Shown: positions 37,049 through 46,379, numbered from the stretch's first letter. The stretch is DNA of 64,000 nt from Prochloron sp965198675 (GCA_965198675.1 OZ240666.1:372001-436000), one strand, 5' to 3'. Notes: generated by a model from the sequence alone, not told the origin. Made by a program: numbers and translations.

Positions 37049-37339
37049 ATGATGTATAATGTTTCCATAACGAATACAGGGAACTCGGAAGCGATCCCAC
37101 TTGATCAGCCCTTTTTTCGGAAAAATCCAGAATTTCAACAAGTAAAAGCACCAGTAGTTGCTCCCGGTTAAGGCGACGATACTATCGTAGTAAAATTCTT
37201 AGATTTTCTAGAAAATGATATGAAAGGTCACCCAGAACACATTAAGCCACTTTCTGAAACCAGAATTGCAGAAGCATCAAAGCTTACAGAAGGGGTATGG
37301 ATTGATGAAGATGAATTTCCAGATGATATCGGACTGTGA
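37049..37339 (+). pseudogene. prlF: PrlF-family antitoxin with in-frame TAA
   Basis: Starts MMYNVSITNTGNSEAIPLD (AbrB-like swapped-hairpin end); at codon 41 the frame hits TAA (37169-37171). Reading on in the same frame gives GDDTIVVKFLDFLENDMK, GHPEHIKPLSE and a tail ending DEFPDDIGL, with stop TGA 37337-37339, which is the normal C-terminal half of PrlF partners of YhaV. The stop overlaps the GTG start of the next gene (GTGA). One base change accounts for the break. Confidence 0.75.
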
Positions 37340-37774
37340 GTAGTTGGGACGAACGTAACGGCTGGAAATTGTACCAGCATCCAGCATTTAAAGAAGTATT
37401 TAACCGCCTTCTTGAGGATGTAGAGGATATCAAGGGCAGAAATCCAGACACTTATAAAAACCATCCTAAAACTAAACTCCTCAAGAGGATTGTTCATTTA
37501 ATCCTAGTTGAGATTCCATCCAATCCAAGAGCAGAGCAGTTTCGCCAGGGAAATACACTGGGTAAAAGTTATCGCCATTGGCATCGAGCTAAGTTTTTCG
37601 GTCGCTTTCGCTTATTTTTTAGGTACAATAGCTCCCATAATTTACGCCTGGATTAACGATGAAAATACATCGCGAAAGGCAGGAGCCAAGTCAGACCCAT
37701 ATTTAGTCTTTGTTAAGAGACTCAAAAACGGAAATCCTCCTAATGACTGGGATGAGCTGATGAAAGAATGCTGA
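37336..37774 (+). pseudogene. yhaV: YhaV-family toxin, frameshifted
   Basis: The first frame (from GTG 37336) encodes GWKLYQHPAFKEVFNRLL up to HRAKFFGRFRLFFRYNSSH. The conserved end IIYAWINDENTSRKAGAKSDPY-VFVKRLKNGNPPNDWDELM continues in another frame to TGA 37774. A small deletion near 37635-37640 explains the switch. YhaV is a ribosome-dependent RNase toxin; the catalytic C-terminal part would be lost. Both members of this TA pair are therefore disabled, each by a minimal lesion. Confidence 0.82.
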
Positions 37775-37879
37775 GAGTCAGGGAGATGGGTATCTTAGAT
37801 CTGCGCCTCTGTGCCTCTGCGTGAAACACAATCATCCCTATGCTACCCTGATAATTAGACCATTAACTTACATTAACAG

Positions 37880-39292
37880 ATGAAGGAAGCAACCAACTCA
37901 AATTACCGCATCGAAAGAGATTCCATGGGAGAACGACAAATTCCTGCGGACGTTTACTACGGAATCCAAACTGTGCGAGCCATGGAAAACTTCCCTATTA
38001 GCGGTATAAAACCCCTTCCTATCTACGTAGATGCTTGTGTATTGATTAAAAAAGCTACTGCTATAGTTAATGGCCAACTGAGTTGCATTCCCAAAGACAT
38101 CTCTCAAGCAATTGTACAAGCAGCAGATGAAGTCCTCCAAGGAAAGTTGAGACAGCAATTTGTGGTGGATATTTACCAAGCGGGTGCAGGAACTTCTCAT
38201 CACATGAATGTCAACGAAGTGCTAGCCAATCGAGCATTGGAAATTTTGGGAGATAAAAAGGGCAATTATAAGCATCTCAGTCCCAACGACCATGTTAATT
38301 ACGGTCAGTCTACCAATGACGTCATTCCTACGGCAATTCGCATTGGAGCATTGCTAGCCTTAGAACACTCTCTTTATCCGGCTATTATGAAGGCGATCGC
38401 CATTTTAGATGACAAGGGTGAGGAATTTCAACATATCGTCCGTTCCGGTAGAACTCACCTCCAAGACGCAGTACCAGTTAGACTGGGGGAGACTTTCCGT
38501 GGTTGGGGGCAAATTCTCATGGATCACCTGAGTAGAATTGAAACAGCAGCTGAGGATTTAATGGTGTTAGGTTTGGGGGGTAGTGCTGCGGGAACTGGTT
38601 TAAATACCCATCCGGAATATCGCCACCGAGTTGTAACCCTTCTGTCAGAGTTAATTCAACAACCCTTGCAAACTGCTCCCCATTTGATGGCAGCAATGCA
38701 GAGTATGGCTCCTTTTGTGGCTGTAAGCGGAACATTGCGCAATCTGGCCACGGATTGTGTTAAAATTTCCCATGACTTACGCTTGCTGGACTCAGGACCA
38801 AAAACAGGCTTATCTGAAATCCAATTACCCCCAGTACAACCTGGTTCTTCCATTATGCCGGGGAAATATAATCCGGTGATTGGGGAAATGACTTCTATGG
38901 TTTGCTTTCAGGTAATGGGGTACGATACAGCTATCGCAATGTCCGCTCAAGCAGGACAATTAGAATTGAATGTAATGATGCCTTTGATTGCTTATAACCT
39001 TATCCACAGTATCGAAATTCTGGGCAATACCATTCAGCAGCTGGGTAAGCGCTGTCTGGCGGGTATTGTGGCGATAGAAGATCGCTGTCGAGACTACGCC
39101 GAAGGAAGTCTGGCTTTAGTAACTGCCCTCAACCCCCACATTGGTTATCTTAAAGCTGCTGCTGTAGCTAAAGAGTCCCTAGAAACAGGAAAATCCATAA
39201 GAGCAGTTGTTTTAGGGCAAGGTTTAATGACAGAAGAGGCATTAGCGAAAGTCCTGGACTTGGAAAAAATGAGTAATTTATCGGTATGTTAG
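37880..39292 (+). CDS. aspA: Aspartate ammonia-lyase-like enzyme (aspartase/fumarase superfamily)
   Basis: 470 aa. Superfamily members interconvert fumarate and aspartate/malate. Family segments: MGERQIPADVYYGIQTVRAMENFPISG, QAGAGTSHHMNVNEVLANRA, SPNDHVNYGQSTNDVIPTA, RTHLQDAVPVRLGETF and the signature loop GSSIMPGKYNPV (catalytic Ser loop; GSSIMPxKVNP in most). The N-terminal pattern favours aspartase over fumarase. The Tyr in KYNP instead of KVNP is unusual. It overlaps the next gene by 7 nt, suggesting translational coupling with a membrane glycosyltransferase, an unexpected partner. Confidence 0.85.
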   Translation: MKEATNSNYRIERDSMGERQIPADVYYGIQTVRAMENFPISGIKPLPIYVDACVLIKKATAIVNGQLSCIPKDISQAIVQAADEVLQGKLRQQFVVDIYQAGAGTSHHMNVNEVLANRALEILGDKKGNYKHLSPNDHVNYGQSTNDVIPTAIRIGALLALEHSLYPAIMKAIAILDDKGEEFQHIVRSGRTHLQDAVPVRLGETFRGWGQILMDHLSRIETAAEDLMVLGLGGSAAGTGLNTHPEYRHRVVTLLSELIQQPLQTAPHLMAAMQSMAPFVAVSGTLRNLATDCVKISHDLRLLDSGPKTGLSEIQLPPVQPGSSIMPGKYNPVIGEMTSMVCFQVMGYDTAIAMSAQAGQLELNVMMPLIAYNLIHSIEILGNTIQQLGKRCLAGIVAIEDRCRDYAEGSLALVTALNPHIGYLKAAAVAKESLETGKSIRAVVLGQGLMTEEALAKVLDLEKMSNLSVC

Positions 39293-41031
39293 GATGCAAA
39301 AAAACTACCTGGATATTTTCCATTCTCTGGTTGGGACTCATTGGCTGGCTGGCTTTTTTGTGGCATTTAGGTAGTACGGGATTGGTGGATGAAACGGAAC
39401 CTCTCTTTGCTGAAGCTGCTCGCCAAATGACGGTGACGGGAGATTGGGTTACCCCCTATTTTAATGGCGAAACCCGCTTTGATAAGCCACCTTTGATTTA
39501 TTGGTTGATGGCGATCGCCTATCAGCTTTTTGGTGTGAATGAATGGGCGGTACGATTACCTTCGGCAATAGGGGCGATCGCCCTCATGTTCTTTGCCTTT
39601 TATACTTTGCTAACAACTCAGCCCACTCAATTTAGGTATAAACAAGTTGTACTTCCTTTGCTTGGTGCTGCCCTAATTGCTCTTAATCCCCAAACCATTG
39701 TCTGGGCAAGGACTGGTGTCTCAGATATGTTGCTAACCAGTTGTATAGGTATATCCCTATTGTCTTTTTTCTTAGGATACACTTTTAAGGATAACATAAC
39801 AAAAAAATCATGGGAAGCACCGTTTTGGTATCTTGTTTGTTACGTCTTCCTCGCCTTAAGTGTATTAACAAAAGGACCAGTAGGTATTGTTTTGCCAGGA
39901 TTAATTATTATTACTTTCTTACTTTATACAGGCAACTTGACCAAAGTAATAAAAGAAATGGAGATTATTAAGGGCGTGATAATCTTCATGGTCATGACTT
40001 TGCCCTGGTATATCTTAGTCATTAGACAGCACGGTTGGGACTACATAAACTCATTCTTTGGCTATCACAATTTCGAGCGGTTCACCGAGGTAGTGAACGG
40101 TCATGGTGCCCCGTGGTATTTTTACTTTTTAGTTGTGCTGGTTGGGTTTATACCTTGGTCCATATACCTACCAATTGCTATTTTGAGGGTTAAATTTTGG
40201 CACCGTTCTTGGTGGTGTCAACAACCCCGTGGTAGTCAATTAAGTCTATTTGCCTTTTTCTGGTTTAGCGGCATTTTTATCTTTTTTACCATTGCTGTAA
40301 CTAAACTACCTAGCTATACTTTACCCCTCCTTCCTGCTTCAGCTATTCTGGTAGCACTTTTTTGGAGTGAAGCAATATCCACAGCTAACCTAAAGCGATC
40401 CATGAACAGGGGTTTATTCATTAGTTGTGTTATTAATGTTATTGTTTTAGTAATTCTTGCTATTTTCTTCCTCAAGAGTCCCAATTTTATCGGTTACGAT
40501 CCAGCAGCACCCAATTTAGCTGAGTTGGTAGCATTATCGGAGATACCACTGAGAGCTGCAATTATCTGGGGAGGTACTGCTATCGCCATTGCTCTTTTGC
40601 TATGGCTAAGGTATAAATGTTCGTGGATATTCACCGCTAATCTGATTGCCTTTATCGCTTTTCTGGTTTTTACCCTTCTTCCCACTGCCTTTTTAATAGA
40701 TGGATCCCGTCAATTGCCCCTGAGAGAACTATCTGCTATTCTTGTACAGAGACAAAAACCCGGGGAAGAGGTAGTGATGATCGGCTTCAAAAAGCCTAGT
40801 TTAGCCTTTTATACCCAGCGTCGAGTCAAGTTTTTCCGCAACACTAGCAAAGCGATGGCATATCTCACGGAAACTACTGATATTGAAGCCAATTCAATCT
40901 CCCTTTTGATTGTAGCGCGACCTAAATATATCCAAAGAGCTGCCCTGGATAGGTCAGATTACCAAATTTTAGGCTCCCAAAGTCCTTATCTACTGCTGAG
41001 AGTTGATAAACAAAAAATATTGCCTCATTAG
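39286..41031 (+). CDS. ArnT/PMT-like membrane glycosyltransferase (GT83/GT39 fold)
   Basis: 581 aa, about 11-12 membrane helices. The first periplasmic loop holds the catalytic acid motif DETEPLFAEAARQM and GDWVTPYFNGETRFDKPPLIYWLMAIAYQLFGVNEWAVRLPSA, diagnostic of GT-C transferases that use polyprenyl-phosphate sugars. The soluble C-terminal tail follows the last helix. It probably adds a sugar to a cell-envelope glycolipid or protein; acceptor unknown. The start ATG lies inside the end of the aspA-like gene (7-nt overlap). Confidence 0.9.
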   Translation: MLGCKKTTWIFSILWLGLIGWLAFLWHLGSTGLVDETEPLFAEAARQMTVTGDWVTPYFNGETRFDKPPLIYWLMAIAYQLFGVNEWAVRLPSAIGAIALMFFAFYTLLTTQPTQFRYKQVVLPLLGAALIALNPQTIVWARTGVSDMLLTSCIGISLLSFFLGYTFKDNITKKSWEAPFWYLVCYVFLALSVLTKGPVGIVLPGLIIITFLLYTGNLTKVIKEMEIIKGVIIFMVMTLPWYILVIRQHGWDYINSFFGYHNFERFTEVVNGHGAPWYFYFLVVLVGFIPWSIYLPIAILRVKFWHRSWWCQQPRGSQLSLFAFFWFSGIFIFFTIAVTKLPSYTLPLLPASAILVALFWSEAISTANLKRSMNRGLFISCVINVIVLVILAIFFLKSPNFIGYDPAAPNLAELVALSEIPLRAAIIWGGTAIAIALLLWLRYKCSWIFTANLIAFIAFLVFTLLPTAFLIDGSRQLPLRELSAILVQRQKPGEEVVMIGFKKPSLAFYTQRRVKFFRNTSKAMAYLTETTDIEANSISLLIVARPKYIQRAALDRSDYQILGSQSPYLLLRVDKQKILPH

Positions 41032-41038
41032 GGACCTA

Positions 41039-41788
41039 TTATGGTGTCCAAGAGATAGATTCTAGGGATGCGGTAACTATTTCCTTCAGTCCCACAGCGG
41101 TTAATAACTGCTCCCAGTCTGCTGCTACTACAGGATCGTTAGGATTTTCCTCATATAGATCCGCTAAGGTCGTCAAAGCATCGTACCAGATTTCATTCTC
41201 TGCATAGAGATTAGCTTTCTCCCTGGACGTTGCGTTCTGGAGCATCCAAGCTAGTTGAGATTCCAGTTCTACCCGTGCGATCCCTCCTTCAACCCTTGTA
41301 TTTAGGTACTCATGGGACGAATCCTCATAAAGGTTGAACTTCCATTGATAGTTTTTTCCTACTTCCAAGGGAGTCATTCCTATCTGAGTCGGAAGAGAAA
41401 TTCTGATGATGCTGTCACTCATTTTGGTAGGAAACCGTACTTTATAAATTTCCTGACCATTTTGATCCAAGAGCAAAAACTCTGCATACTGAGTGAATTC
41501 GTAGTCAACAGCAGGTAAGTAGACAAAAAATGTGGGATATGGTGCTGTTGTGACACCAAAACCGTTATTGGGAATTAAAGATGTCAGATTTTGTGGGCCA
41601 CGAGTCGCTCCTCCTACAGTGCGCTTAGGACTCCCAATAAACGCTGGGGGCTGGTATTGATTACTCTCCCATTTTTAGGGGATGCTCTGGGCCAAGAGGG
41701 CTGAGTTGGGGATCAAGGCGATTCCAGCAGCAATCAAACCTGTCAATAGGGCAGAAGATTGGATTCGAGGGAATTTGAACAAGTTCAT
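41039..41788 (-). pseudogene. DUF928 exported protein with in-frame TAA after the signal peptide
   Basis: From ATG 41788: signal peptide MNLFKFPRIQSSALLTGLIA...NSALLAQ, then TAA at codon 38 (41675-41677). The same frame then stays open for the remaining 212 codons: NGFGVTTAPYPTFFVYLPAVDYEFTQ, LDQNGQEIYKVRFPTK, a central LEVGKNYQWKF and the C-terminal ENEIWYDALTTLADLYEENP. This is the DUF928 family of secreted cyanobacterial proteins at full length. An internal start at 41476 would lack the signal peptide. A single substitution is inferred to have created the stop. Confidence 0.78.
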
Positions 41789-41960
41789 GGTCCTTCCTTT
41801 GTATTCAGATTATCAAGATGTCGGGTAATTCCATTATAGTTCCCTAATTTATCTAGATTCATCTCACTTTACAATGACAGTTATCACCTACCTTCCCAAT
41901 TCTCAAATACCACGTACCATGACAGTTATCACCTACCTTGACAGTAAAACAGTGACCTTG
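41789..41960. promoter_or_regulatory. Upstream region of the DUF928 gene
   Basis: AT-rich leader next to the signal-peptide start; then CACGTACCATGACAGTTATC repeats begin the large array. Confidence 0.35.
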
Positions 41961-42142
41961 TACCATGACAGTTACCAGTTACCAGTTACCAGTTACCAGT
42001 TACCAGTCCTGCTCATGCCAACCGGGGCAGTCAGGCAGTTACCAGTTACCAGTTACCAGTTACCAGTTACCAGTTACCAGTTACCAGTTACCAGTTACCA
42101 GTTACCAGTTACCAGTTACCAGTTACCAGTTACCAGTTACCA
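41961..42142. repeat. Heptamer (ACCAGTT) tandem array
   Basis: About 7 + 15 copies of AGTTACC in perfect 7-bp register, interrupted once (42005-42036) by the hairpin cassette TCCTGCTCATGCCAACCGGGGCAG...CAGG. This is the kind of short tandemly repeated repetitive (STRR) DNA known from filamentous cyanobacteria. Frames through it encode poly(QLPVTSY)-type peptides and are not genes. Confidence 0.92.
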
Positions 42143-42556
42143 ATAAGTGGCTTGCCACCAAATAAGTGGTGGGGGCCTCAAACCCAAGGTTGAGCTGCTA
42201 CCATGGTACGTGATTACTGGTCACTGGTCACTGTCATGGTACGAGGTAACTGAAAGGTGGGGGCTTCAAACCCAAGGTTGAGCTGCTACCATGGTACGTG
42301 ATTACTGGTCACTGGTCACTGTCATGGTACGAGGTAACTGAAAGGTGGGGGCCTCAAACCCAAGGTTGAGCTGCTACCATGGTACGTGATTACTGGTCAC
42401 TGGTAACTGAAAGGTGGGGGCCTCAAACCCAAGGTTGAGCTGCTACCATGGTACGTGATTACTGGTCACTGGTAACTGAAAGGTGGGGGCCTCAAACCCA
42501 AGGTTGAGCTGCTACCATGGTACGTGATTACTGGTCACTGGTAACTGAAAGGTGAA
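42143..42556. repeat. Tandem composite repeat (69-89 bp units, five copies)
   Basis: Units begin near 42168, 42256, 42344, 42412 and 42481 and contain GTGGGGGCCTCAAACCCAAG, GAGCTGCTACCATGGTACG and TGATTACTGGTCACTGG. Units 1-2 have an extra CACTGTCATGGTACGAGG segment. The whole block is repeated once as reverse complement at 5728-5830. No unique spacers, so it is not CRISPR. Confidence 0.9.
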
Positions 42557-42998
42557 GTAATTCCAAGGACGGGACGTTTGGCTATGAAACTTTTCTTTCT
42601 TCATTATACCACGTTACTGCTATAATTGCCAAGAATATTTCTTACACGTACCCATTATTAGGATAACATCAACTGGGGTCAACTAAATCTATGCAAATCT
42701 ACTGACTGGCATATTTGTGTCTCAAATTGCTGGTCTGCAAACATTTCTGGTTACCGCTGTGAGCATTGACGTTCCCTGGCTGGAACTCCCAGATACCGTT
42801 TCTTTGACCGTTCCCTCTACAAGGCGAGGGAGCTAACCCCTTTTAATTTAGCTGCTTTAACTATGGGGAGTAAGTGGTCTAATCTCTGCATTTTTCCTGT
42901 TTACCAGAGATATGCACAGATTAGCATAGATTTATTGGATTCTGTTGAACCGCACATGATGCAACCCCCTTCCCTAAATTATTCTCAATCATTAAGCG
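42557..42998. other. Intergenic region 3' of the kinase gene
   Basis: No gene recognised. Includes 'ccgtttctttgaccgttccctctacaaggcgaggga' near 42797 and AT-rich sequence. Short decayed coding pieces are possible, but I cannot assign them. Confidence 0.4.
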
Positions 42999-45374
42999 CT
43001 ATATACTCTCAGCTATAGTGATCCCGGCTGCAATTTGAATCACTGCTAATAAGTCTTCCAAGTTTGGGGGTACGGGAACCAAACAGGGAAAAACGGCAAG
43101 ATTCTTGACCTGATTGGCCACCTCAGTTATACTAGCATCCAGAGTAACAAGAGGTAAAGATGCCAGGCCATCCAATTGGCTCAAGCTTTGCAAATAAGTA
43201 AGAGGTTCGATCAATCCCTTACCATTGAGTAAAATTACATCTGGTTGCCAAACTCGAGCAATAATCTCTGCTTGCTCTAAACAATCCACTTCTAAAACGC
43301 GGTGATTGAAGCGAGATACGTAATTACTCAGAGTAACAGCAAATTCAGCGTTCCGGGCAAACCCTCCGAGAGGGTGGAGGTGTAAAATTGTCAAACAACG
43401 AGTTGGAGCAGATGGTTGAACCTGAAAATGATTCAGAGAGCTACGCAAAGCCTCCTTCTGAACTGGTAAATCTAAAAAGCCATCCCCCTCGGACCTCCTC
43501 TGAGCAGTCCCAGTGGTCATCAAAATCACCGGAATACTCTTGGTGGTAGAGTCTGATTTTAGCAGCGTCAAAACATCCCAACCAGAAAGCAAAGGTAAGA
43601 CGGGATTGAGTAAAATCAGACAAGGCTGTAACTGACGGGCTTTCTCCACTGCTTCAGTCCCAGTACGAGCAATAACAACCCGATAGCCCAGATCAACTAG
43701 GTACACCGTCAAATTTTCAATATACTTAGGAACTGCCTCAATAATTAAAATAAAAGGGTCTCTAGGTCTGGTAGGTGAACTTTGACGAGGGGAAGGAGGA
43801 AGTAAAAGAGTAAACTGACTACCTTTACCCACTTGGGAAATAAAGGAAACATCTCCCCCGTGAGTGCGAGCAAGACGCTGAGTTAACACCAACCCCAAAC
43901 CGCTCCCGTTAAACTCCCGAGTGAGAGGATTTTCTAGCTGTTGGAATTTCTGAAAGATGAGATGCTGAGATTCTTCGGCAATACCAATTCCCGTATCCCA
44001 CACAGTAAAAGCAATCCAGCTAAACCAACGACTGACCCTCAGACCAATTTTACCCCCCGAGGCGGTAAACTTGAGAGCATTGTCCAAGAGGTGAACTAGC
44101 ATTTGCCCCAGACGCAGTTCATCAGCCACAATGATCTCCAAATCTGGGTCGATTTCGAGGCTAAATTGGTGTTCCTCTACAGAGGTCTTCCCTTTCTTTG
44201 CTTCTTCGTAAGCTCCCTGACATGCCTTTTTAATTGTCACTGGTCTTGGTGTCAATTTAAGCTGTCCCGTTTCTAAGCGGGTCAAGTCCAGGATATTATT
44301 GACTAATGTCAGGAGCTGACGTCCACTTTGATATATTTGTTTGGCATACTTGCTCTGACGAGAGTTGAGTGACCCCAGTTTTTGCTCTTGGAGCAGGCTA
44401 GATAATCCCATCACTGCGGTGAGAGGAGATTTGAGTTCGTGACTGATACAGGCTAAAAATTCATCTTTCAGACGATTCAACTGCACACTTTCAGCATTTT
44501 TCGCTGCTAGTTCTTTACACAGTCGTTTTTCTTCCGTTATATCTGTTGCCAGTATGAGCCAGATTGGGTTAGTCAGACTGGGGAAATTGAGGGGAAGTTT
44601 GATAAACTGCCAGACTCCCTCTTCCTTATCCCTGTTTTGCTCTGGTTCCTCTAGTTCCCAGCTCCCAGGATTTTCTCCTGATAACTGTGGTAATTGCAGC
44701 CCTCTGGGTGTACTTTCAGCAAGAGGCAATGAATTTTCTGTGGAGCAGTATGCTTGAAACTCCCCTTGTCTACAGGGGCTATTTTTGAGAGCTGCTACTT
44801 TGACAGCATTGTCATCATTAGTCTGGTGTAGGGAGCCAATCCGTTGGCACCAGCTAAGATTACGACTAATAATCTGCCCTTCTCCTGTTTGCAACATCAC
44901 AGGTAGGGGTAGAGGTTCCAGCAAATGGGATAGAGACTGACAAAATGTGTCATTGCAGCTCATCGCAATTTTCGGTTTTGTCAGTCCCACTGTATTTTGT
45001 AGTAAACTGTAGGTATCTAAGAGTCCCAGGAATTTTCCCTCCGAATCCACTAAGGCAAAGGATTTATCTTTATTGAAATTAAATTGAGTAGTTTGGCAGA
45101 ATTCCTCCACCAGCATTTGTGCTAGTAATGTAGGTATTGGCTCGATCCAATTTACGATGGCCGACCATTCCGGACCATTGTCCCCTGACACCAGATAGGA
45201 TATTAATCGACAACAGCGAATCACACCTCTTGGAGATTGCCCTTCATTGACCACAACCAACTGCTCATGCTGACCGGACTGAAAAATGGCCAGCACTTCT
45301 TCTAAGTTAGCTTTCTCGGGGCAAACTGGAACCAGTTGAAGAAAATGAGCTAGAGTGAGATCTGAGCTAGACAT
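42999..45374 (-). CDS. CBS-PAS-hybrid histidine kinase with two pseudo-receivers, next to kaiABC
   Basis: 791 aa. Order: a CBS pair (about 10-135), a PAS-like region (about 150-275, including PVMLQTGEGQIISRNLSW), HisKA with phospho-His in CISHELKSPLTAVMGL near 310, HATPase_c (DELRLGQMLVHLLDNALKF, WDTGIGIAEES, GSGLGLVLTQRLA), then two receiver-like domains. In the first, the expected phospho-Asp is Asn (LILLNPVLPLLSGWDVL); the second also has Asn (VILLNGKGLIEPLTYL). Pseudo-receivers on a kinase recall CikA. It is divergent from kaiA with 126 bp between starts, so co-regulation or a role in clock signalling is plausible but inferred. Confidence 0.85.
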   Translation of the reverse strand: MSSSDLTLAHFLQLVPVCPEKANLEEVLAIFQSGQHEQLVVVNEGQSPRGVIRCCRLISYLVSGDNGPEWSAIVNWIEPIPTLLAQMLVEEFCQTTQFNFNKDKSFALVDSEGKFLGLLDTYSLLQNTVGLTKPKIAMSCNDTFCQSLSHLLEPLPLPVMLQTGEGQIISRNLSWCQRIGSLHQTNDDNAVKVAALKNSPCRQGEFQAYCSTENSLPLAESTPRGLQLPQLSGENPGSWELEEPEQNRDKEEGVWQFIKLPLNFPSLTNPIWLILATDITEEKRLCKELAAKNAESVQLNRLKDEFLACISHELKSPLTAVMGLSSLLQEQKLGSLNSRQSKYAKQIYQSGRQLLTLVNNILDLTRLETGQLKLTPRPVTIKKACQGAYEEAKKGKTSVEEHQFSLEIDPDLEIIVADELRLGQMLVHLLDNALKFTASGGKIGLRVSRWFSWIAFTVWDTGIGIAEESQHLIFQKFQQLENPLTREFNGSGLGLVLTQRLARTHGGDVSFISQVGKGSQFTLLLPPSPRQSSPTRPRDPFILIIEAVPKYIENLTVYLVDLGYRVVIARTGTEAVEKARQLQPCLILLNPVLPLLSGWDVLTLLKSDSTTKSIPVILMTTGTAQRRSEGDGFLDLPVQKEALRSSLNHFQVQPSAPTRCLTILHLHPLGGFARNAEFAVTLSNYVSRFNHRVLEVDCLEQAEIIARVWQPDVILLNGKGLIEPLTYLQSLSQLDGLASLPLVTLDASITEVANQVKNLAVFPCLVPVPPNLEDLLAVIQIAAGITIAESI

Positions 45375-45500
45375 GGAAAATTACCGATGCGTGGAAGTAA
45401 CATCGCACTCCTTTTGGCCATTATCCCCCTAGGGTGATAAGATAAAGTGAAAGATTACAATTAATTAATGATCAGTTGATTTTAGCCTAATTTTTGACCC
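45375..45500. promoter_or_regulatory. Divergent promoter region between the hybrid kinase and kaiA
   Basis: 126 bp serving both genes. It contains an imperfect palindrome TTATCCCCCTAGGGTGATAA around 45421-45440 and AT-rich sequence before the TTG start of kaiA. Promoter boxes are not assigned. Confidence 0.45.
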
Positions 45501-46379
45501 TTGCAATTATCGATCTGTATTTTTGCCGATTCCGAACAGCTCACTCAGTCCTTGACCCAAGTACTGAGGGGTGGACGCTATAGCTTGAATGCACTCCATA
45601 CCCACAAGGAGTTTGTGGACTTTGTCACCCAGCACAAGGAACAAATCGATTGTTTAGTCTTTGTTAATAATCCTGCTTTGGAACCTCTCTTCAAACAGTT
45701 GTATGAACAAGGTACCCTGCTACCAGCCATCATCATTGATGAGGATAATACCATAGCACTTCCCACAGATCAGGGTGCAGAAGGAGCAAATCAAACCTAT
45801 TTTTACCACAGTGGGGAAATTCGACTGGCGGGAAATCAAATCTCCGACCTTGTCTCTTTCATCCACCAAGGGATCGCCCAGTTTCTCCACCTCACTCCCA
45901 GTTGTGCTCTCTCGGAACGTCCCCCTAAGATAGAACTAGTTCGCAACGACAATTCCGAGACCTTTCTCCTGCTCCAACAGCGTCGGTTGGCAGAAAAGTT
46001 CAAGGAAAGACTGGGATACTTAGGATTATATTATAAAAGAAATCCCAAGTATTTTTATCGCAATTTATCTCCAGAAGAAAAAACAGAGTTTACCGAGCAA
46101 TTAAGGGAGGAATATCGTCAAATTATTCTCAATTACTTTGCTAAAGACGTTAAGATAAATACAGCTATCGACCAGTATGTGAACCGCGCTTTTTTTGCAG
46201 ATGTTTCTGTTTCCCAAGTTTTGGAAATCCATATGGAATTAATAGATGAATTCTCTCAACAGCTTAAATTAGAAGGAAGGAGCGATGAAATTCTCCTGGA
46301 CTACCGTCTGACTTTAATTGATATTATTGCTCACCTGTGCGAAATGTATCGTCGGTCTATTCCCAGGGAAGATATTTAA
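45501..46379 (+). CDS. kaiA: Circadian clock protein KaiA
   Basis: 292 aa with a TTG start (MQLSICIFADSEQL). KaiA stimulates KaiC autophosphorylation by binding its C-terminal A-loop. N-terminal pseudo-receiver (1-135; Asn in CLVFVNNP where a phospho-Asp would be), linker, then the four-helix KaiC-binding domain starting LQQRRLAEKFKERLGYLGLYYKRNPKYFYRNL. Full-length form, unlike the truncated KaiA of Nostocales. First gene of kaiABC; gaps to kaiB (32 bp) and kaiC (61 bp). The rare TTG may keep KaiA scarce. Confidence 0.97.
   Translation: MQLSICIFADSEQLTQSLTQVLRGGRYSLNALHTHKEFVDFVTQHKEQIDCLVFVNNPALEPLFKQLYEQGTLLPAIIIDEDNTIALPTDQGAEGANQTYFYHSGEIRLAGNQISDLVSFIHQGIAQFLHLTPSCALSERPPKIELVRNDNSETFLLLQQRRLAEKFKERLGYLGLYYKRNPKYFYRNLSPEEKTEFTEQLREEYRQIILNYFAKDVKINTAIDQYVNRAFFADVSVSQVLEIHMELIDEFSQQLKLEGRSDEILLDYRLTLIDIIAHLCEMYRRSIPREDI

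Noticed and set aside
41874..42165. Open frames of 66-90 aa rich in QLPVTSY repeats
   Set aside because: They are translations of the ACCAGTT heptamer array; three frames are open because the unit lacks stops. No start signal or family.
42143..42556. Possible CRISPR array
   Set aside because: The units repeat in full with no unique spacers, unit length changes in whole segments, and there are no cas genes.
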